In this document: piece by piece, positions 4,788-5,699 of the stretch
How the letters are laid out: each line of letters begins with the position of its first letter
Numbering within the stretch: position 1 is the first letter of the stretch
DNA from: Roseovarius sp. UBA3070
GTDB lineage: Bacteria > Pseudomonadota > Alphaproteobacteria > Rhodobacterales > Rhodobacteraceae
Direction: 5' to 3'
Length of the DNA: 5,699 nt
Assembly (NCBI GenBank): GCA_002366775.1
Contig: DFBW01000020.1
Location: 1,001 to 6,699 of the forward strand
Translations under genes and position numbers: made by a program
The notes under the pieces: model-generated
Databases searched by the model: none
What the model was told of the DNA's origin: nothing
What the model saw: the letters and a program-made list of their open reading frames with translations, nothing else

Positions 4788-5699
4788 ATGCACATCAAGC
4801 GCCTGCCTCAGGACGACAATACAAACGGGTGGAGCGCGATTTTGCCCAACCGCACGGCGCATGCACCGTTGCAGGGGGATGTCACAGCTGACTGGCTGGT
4901 GCTGGGTGGTGGTTATGCAGGCCTGACCGCCGCACGCCGATTGGCCGAAAATTGCCCTGACCAGACCATAGCACTGATCGAAGCGGGACAGGCGGGCGAA
5001 AATGCCTCGGGCCGCAATTCGGGCTTTGGCATTGATCTGCCGCATAATGTTGGCTCGTCCCTGGATGAACTGGAAGGCTCTCACAGGTTTATGCGGTTGG
5101 CGCGTATGGCGCTTGATCACCTCGAAGGAGTCGTGAACGCCAACAAGATTGCATGTGATTGGAAGCGTGCCGGCAAATACCATACCGCCGTGTCCCCGCG
5201 CGGCACCAAAGAAGTGCTGGAGCCATTTCGCAACGAACTAGACGCGCTGAACGAGCCTTATGCGTGGATCGAAGGTGACGCTCTGCGCGACAAACTCGGC
5301 TCACCACATTTTAGTGCGGCAGTGTTTACGCCGGGTTGCGTTTTGATGAACCCGGCTGCGCTGACACGCGGATTGGCCGACACGATGCCACCCAATGTCA
5401 CGGTCTATGAAAATTCGCCCGTCATTGAGGCGCAATTTGAAAATGGCGTACATCTGCGCACGCCCCAGGGCTCTGTGCGTGCCCCCAAAATGATTTTGGC
5501 CGCCAATGGGTTTGCCGAACAGTTTGGCTTTCATCAACGTCGCTTCCTGCATCTGATTGCCCACGCCAGCCTGTCCCGGCCGCTGAGCGAGACCGAGCGT
5601 GCCGCTTACGGCGTGAGCGAGCCATGGGGGCTGACACCGGTGAATGCCTTTGCTGGCATCACCATGCGCTATACGGATGATCACCGTATCCTGATCCGT
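4788..5699 (+). CDS. FAD-dependent amine/amino-acid oxidoreductase (DAO family), 3' partial
   Basis: The frame is open for 304 codons from the ATG at 4788 to the right edge, so the C-terminus is missing; relatives are usually about 430-460 residues. After an N-terminal extension of about 34 residues, the Rossmann motif WLVLGGGYAGLTAARRLAE (36-54) binds FAD, with Glu65 ending the second strand. NASGRNSGFGIDLPHN (72-87) is the segment typical of the DAO/OrdL-PuuB type, where it approaches the flavin, and ILAANGF (236-242) is the later FAD-contact strand. These enzymes oxidise amines, N-methyl amino acids or gamma-glutamyl-putrescine-like substrates, releasing aldehyde or imine. The start has GAAGGA 7 nt upstream and lies 4 nt after the cupin stop. 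The neighbouring MttB homologue suggests a methylated amine or its product as substrate, but this is inference. No signal peptide is seen, so a cytoplasmic location is likely. Confidence 0.88.
   Translation, partial: MHIKRLPQDDNTNGWSAILPNRTAHAPLQGDVTADWLVLGGGYAGLTAARRLAENCPDQTIALIEAGQAGENASGRNSGFGIDLPHNVGSSLDELEGSHRFMRLARMALDHLEGVVNANKIACDWKRAGKYHTAVSPRGTKEVLEPFRNELDALNEPYAWIEGDALRDKLGSPHFSAAVFTPGCVLMNPAALTRGLADTMPPNVTVYENSPVIEAQFENGVHLRTPQGSVRAPKMILAANGFAEQFGFHQRRFLHLIAHASLSRPLSETERAAYGVSEPWGLTPVNAFAGITMRYTDDHRILIR

Noticed and set aside
4575..5183. Minus-strand open frame of 202 codons opposite the cupin and FAD genes
   Set aside because: It spans the junction of two well-supported plus-strand genes, and its translation is rich in Arg, Cys and His, as expected of an antisense shadow.
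5301..5684. Minus-strand open frame of 127 codons near the right edge
   Set aside because: It is antisense to the FAD oxidoreductase frame, which is open over the whole region and carries family motifs.
1..5699. CRISPR array, transposon, tRNA or rRNA gene
   Set aside because: I found no regularly spaced direct repeats, transposase frame, terminal inverted repeats, cloverleaf with a CCA end or rRNA-like sequence. The three-way fold at 154-214 lacks the tRNA anticodon and T-arm features.

Overview
The window looks like chromosomal DNA from an alphaproteobacterium, most likely a marine Rhodobacteraceae (Roseobacter-type) species. This is an inference from gene content (an Lrp regulator divergent from alanine dehydrogenase, and a non-pyrrolysine MttB-family methyltransferase with TetR, cupin and FAD oxidoreductase neighbours), the moderately high GC and the codon use. 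No marker gene fixes the taxon.

Layout. Positions 1-339 hold no convincing protein gene but are dense in inverted repeats. They include a three-way-junction-like fold (154-214) followed by a hairpin and a strong plus-strand intrinsic terminator (254-280), so a small structured RNA may be encoded here. An Lrp/AsnC regulator (798 to 340, minus) is divergent from alanine dehydrogenase ald (935-2053, plus). The 136-bp gap between them carries near-identical inverted copies of an AT-rich palindromic word, probably the regulator's binding sites. After a hairpin-rich convergent gap (2054-2156) come two minus-strand genes in one transcription unit: a TetR-family regulator (4338 to 3682), whose end overlaps by 17 nt the start of an MttB-family methyltransferase gene (3698 to 2157). 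Divergent from tetR, on the plus strand, are a small EutQ-like cupin gene (4427-4783) and, 4 nt later, an FAD-dependent amine/amino-acid oxidoreductase gene (from 4788) that runs off the right edge.

How the parts work together. The left module is a classical alanine catabolism switch: the Lrp-type protein probably senses an amino acid and controls ald, which interconverts L-alanine and pyruvate plus ammonia. The right module looks like a self-contained catabolic locus under local TetR control. The 88-bp tetR/cupin gap holds back-to-back promoters whose -35/-10 elements are interleaved with phased palindromic half-sites (TGTATG/CATACA every 10 bp), so one regulator could control both arms. MttB homologues act on quaternary or methylated amines and DAO-type flavoenzymes act on amines or N-methyl amino acids. 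The locus may therefore handle a methylated amine, but the substrate cannot be read from the sequence and no corrinoid protein is present in the window.
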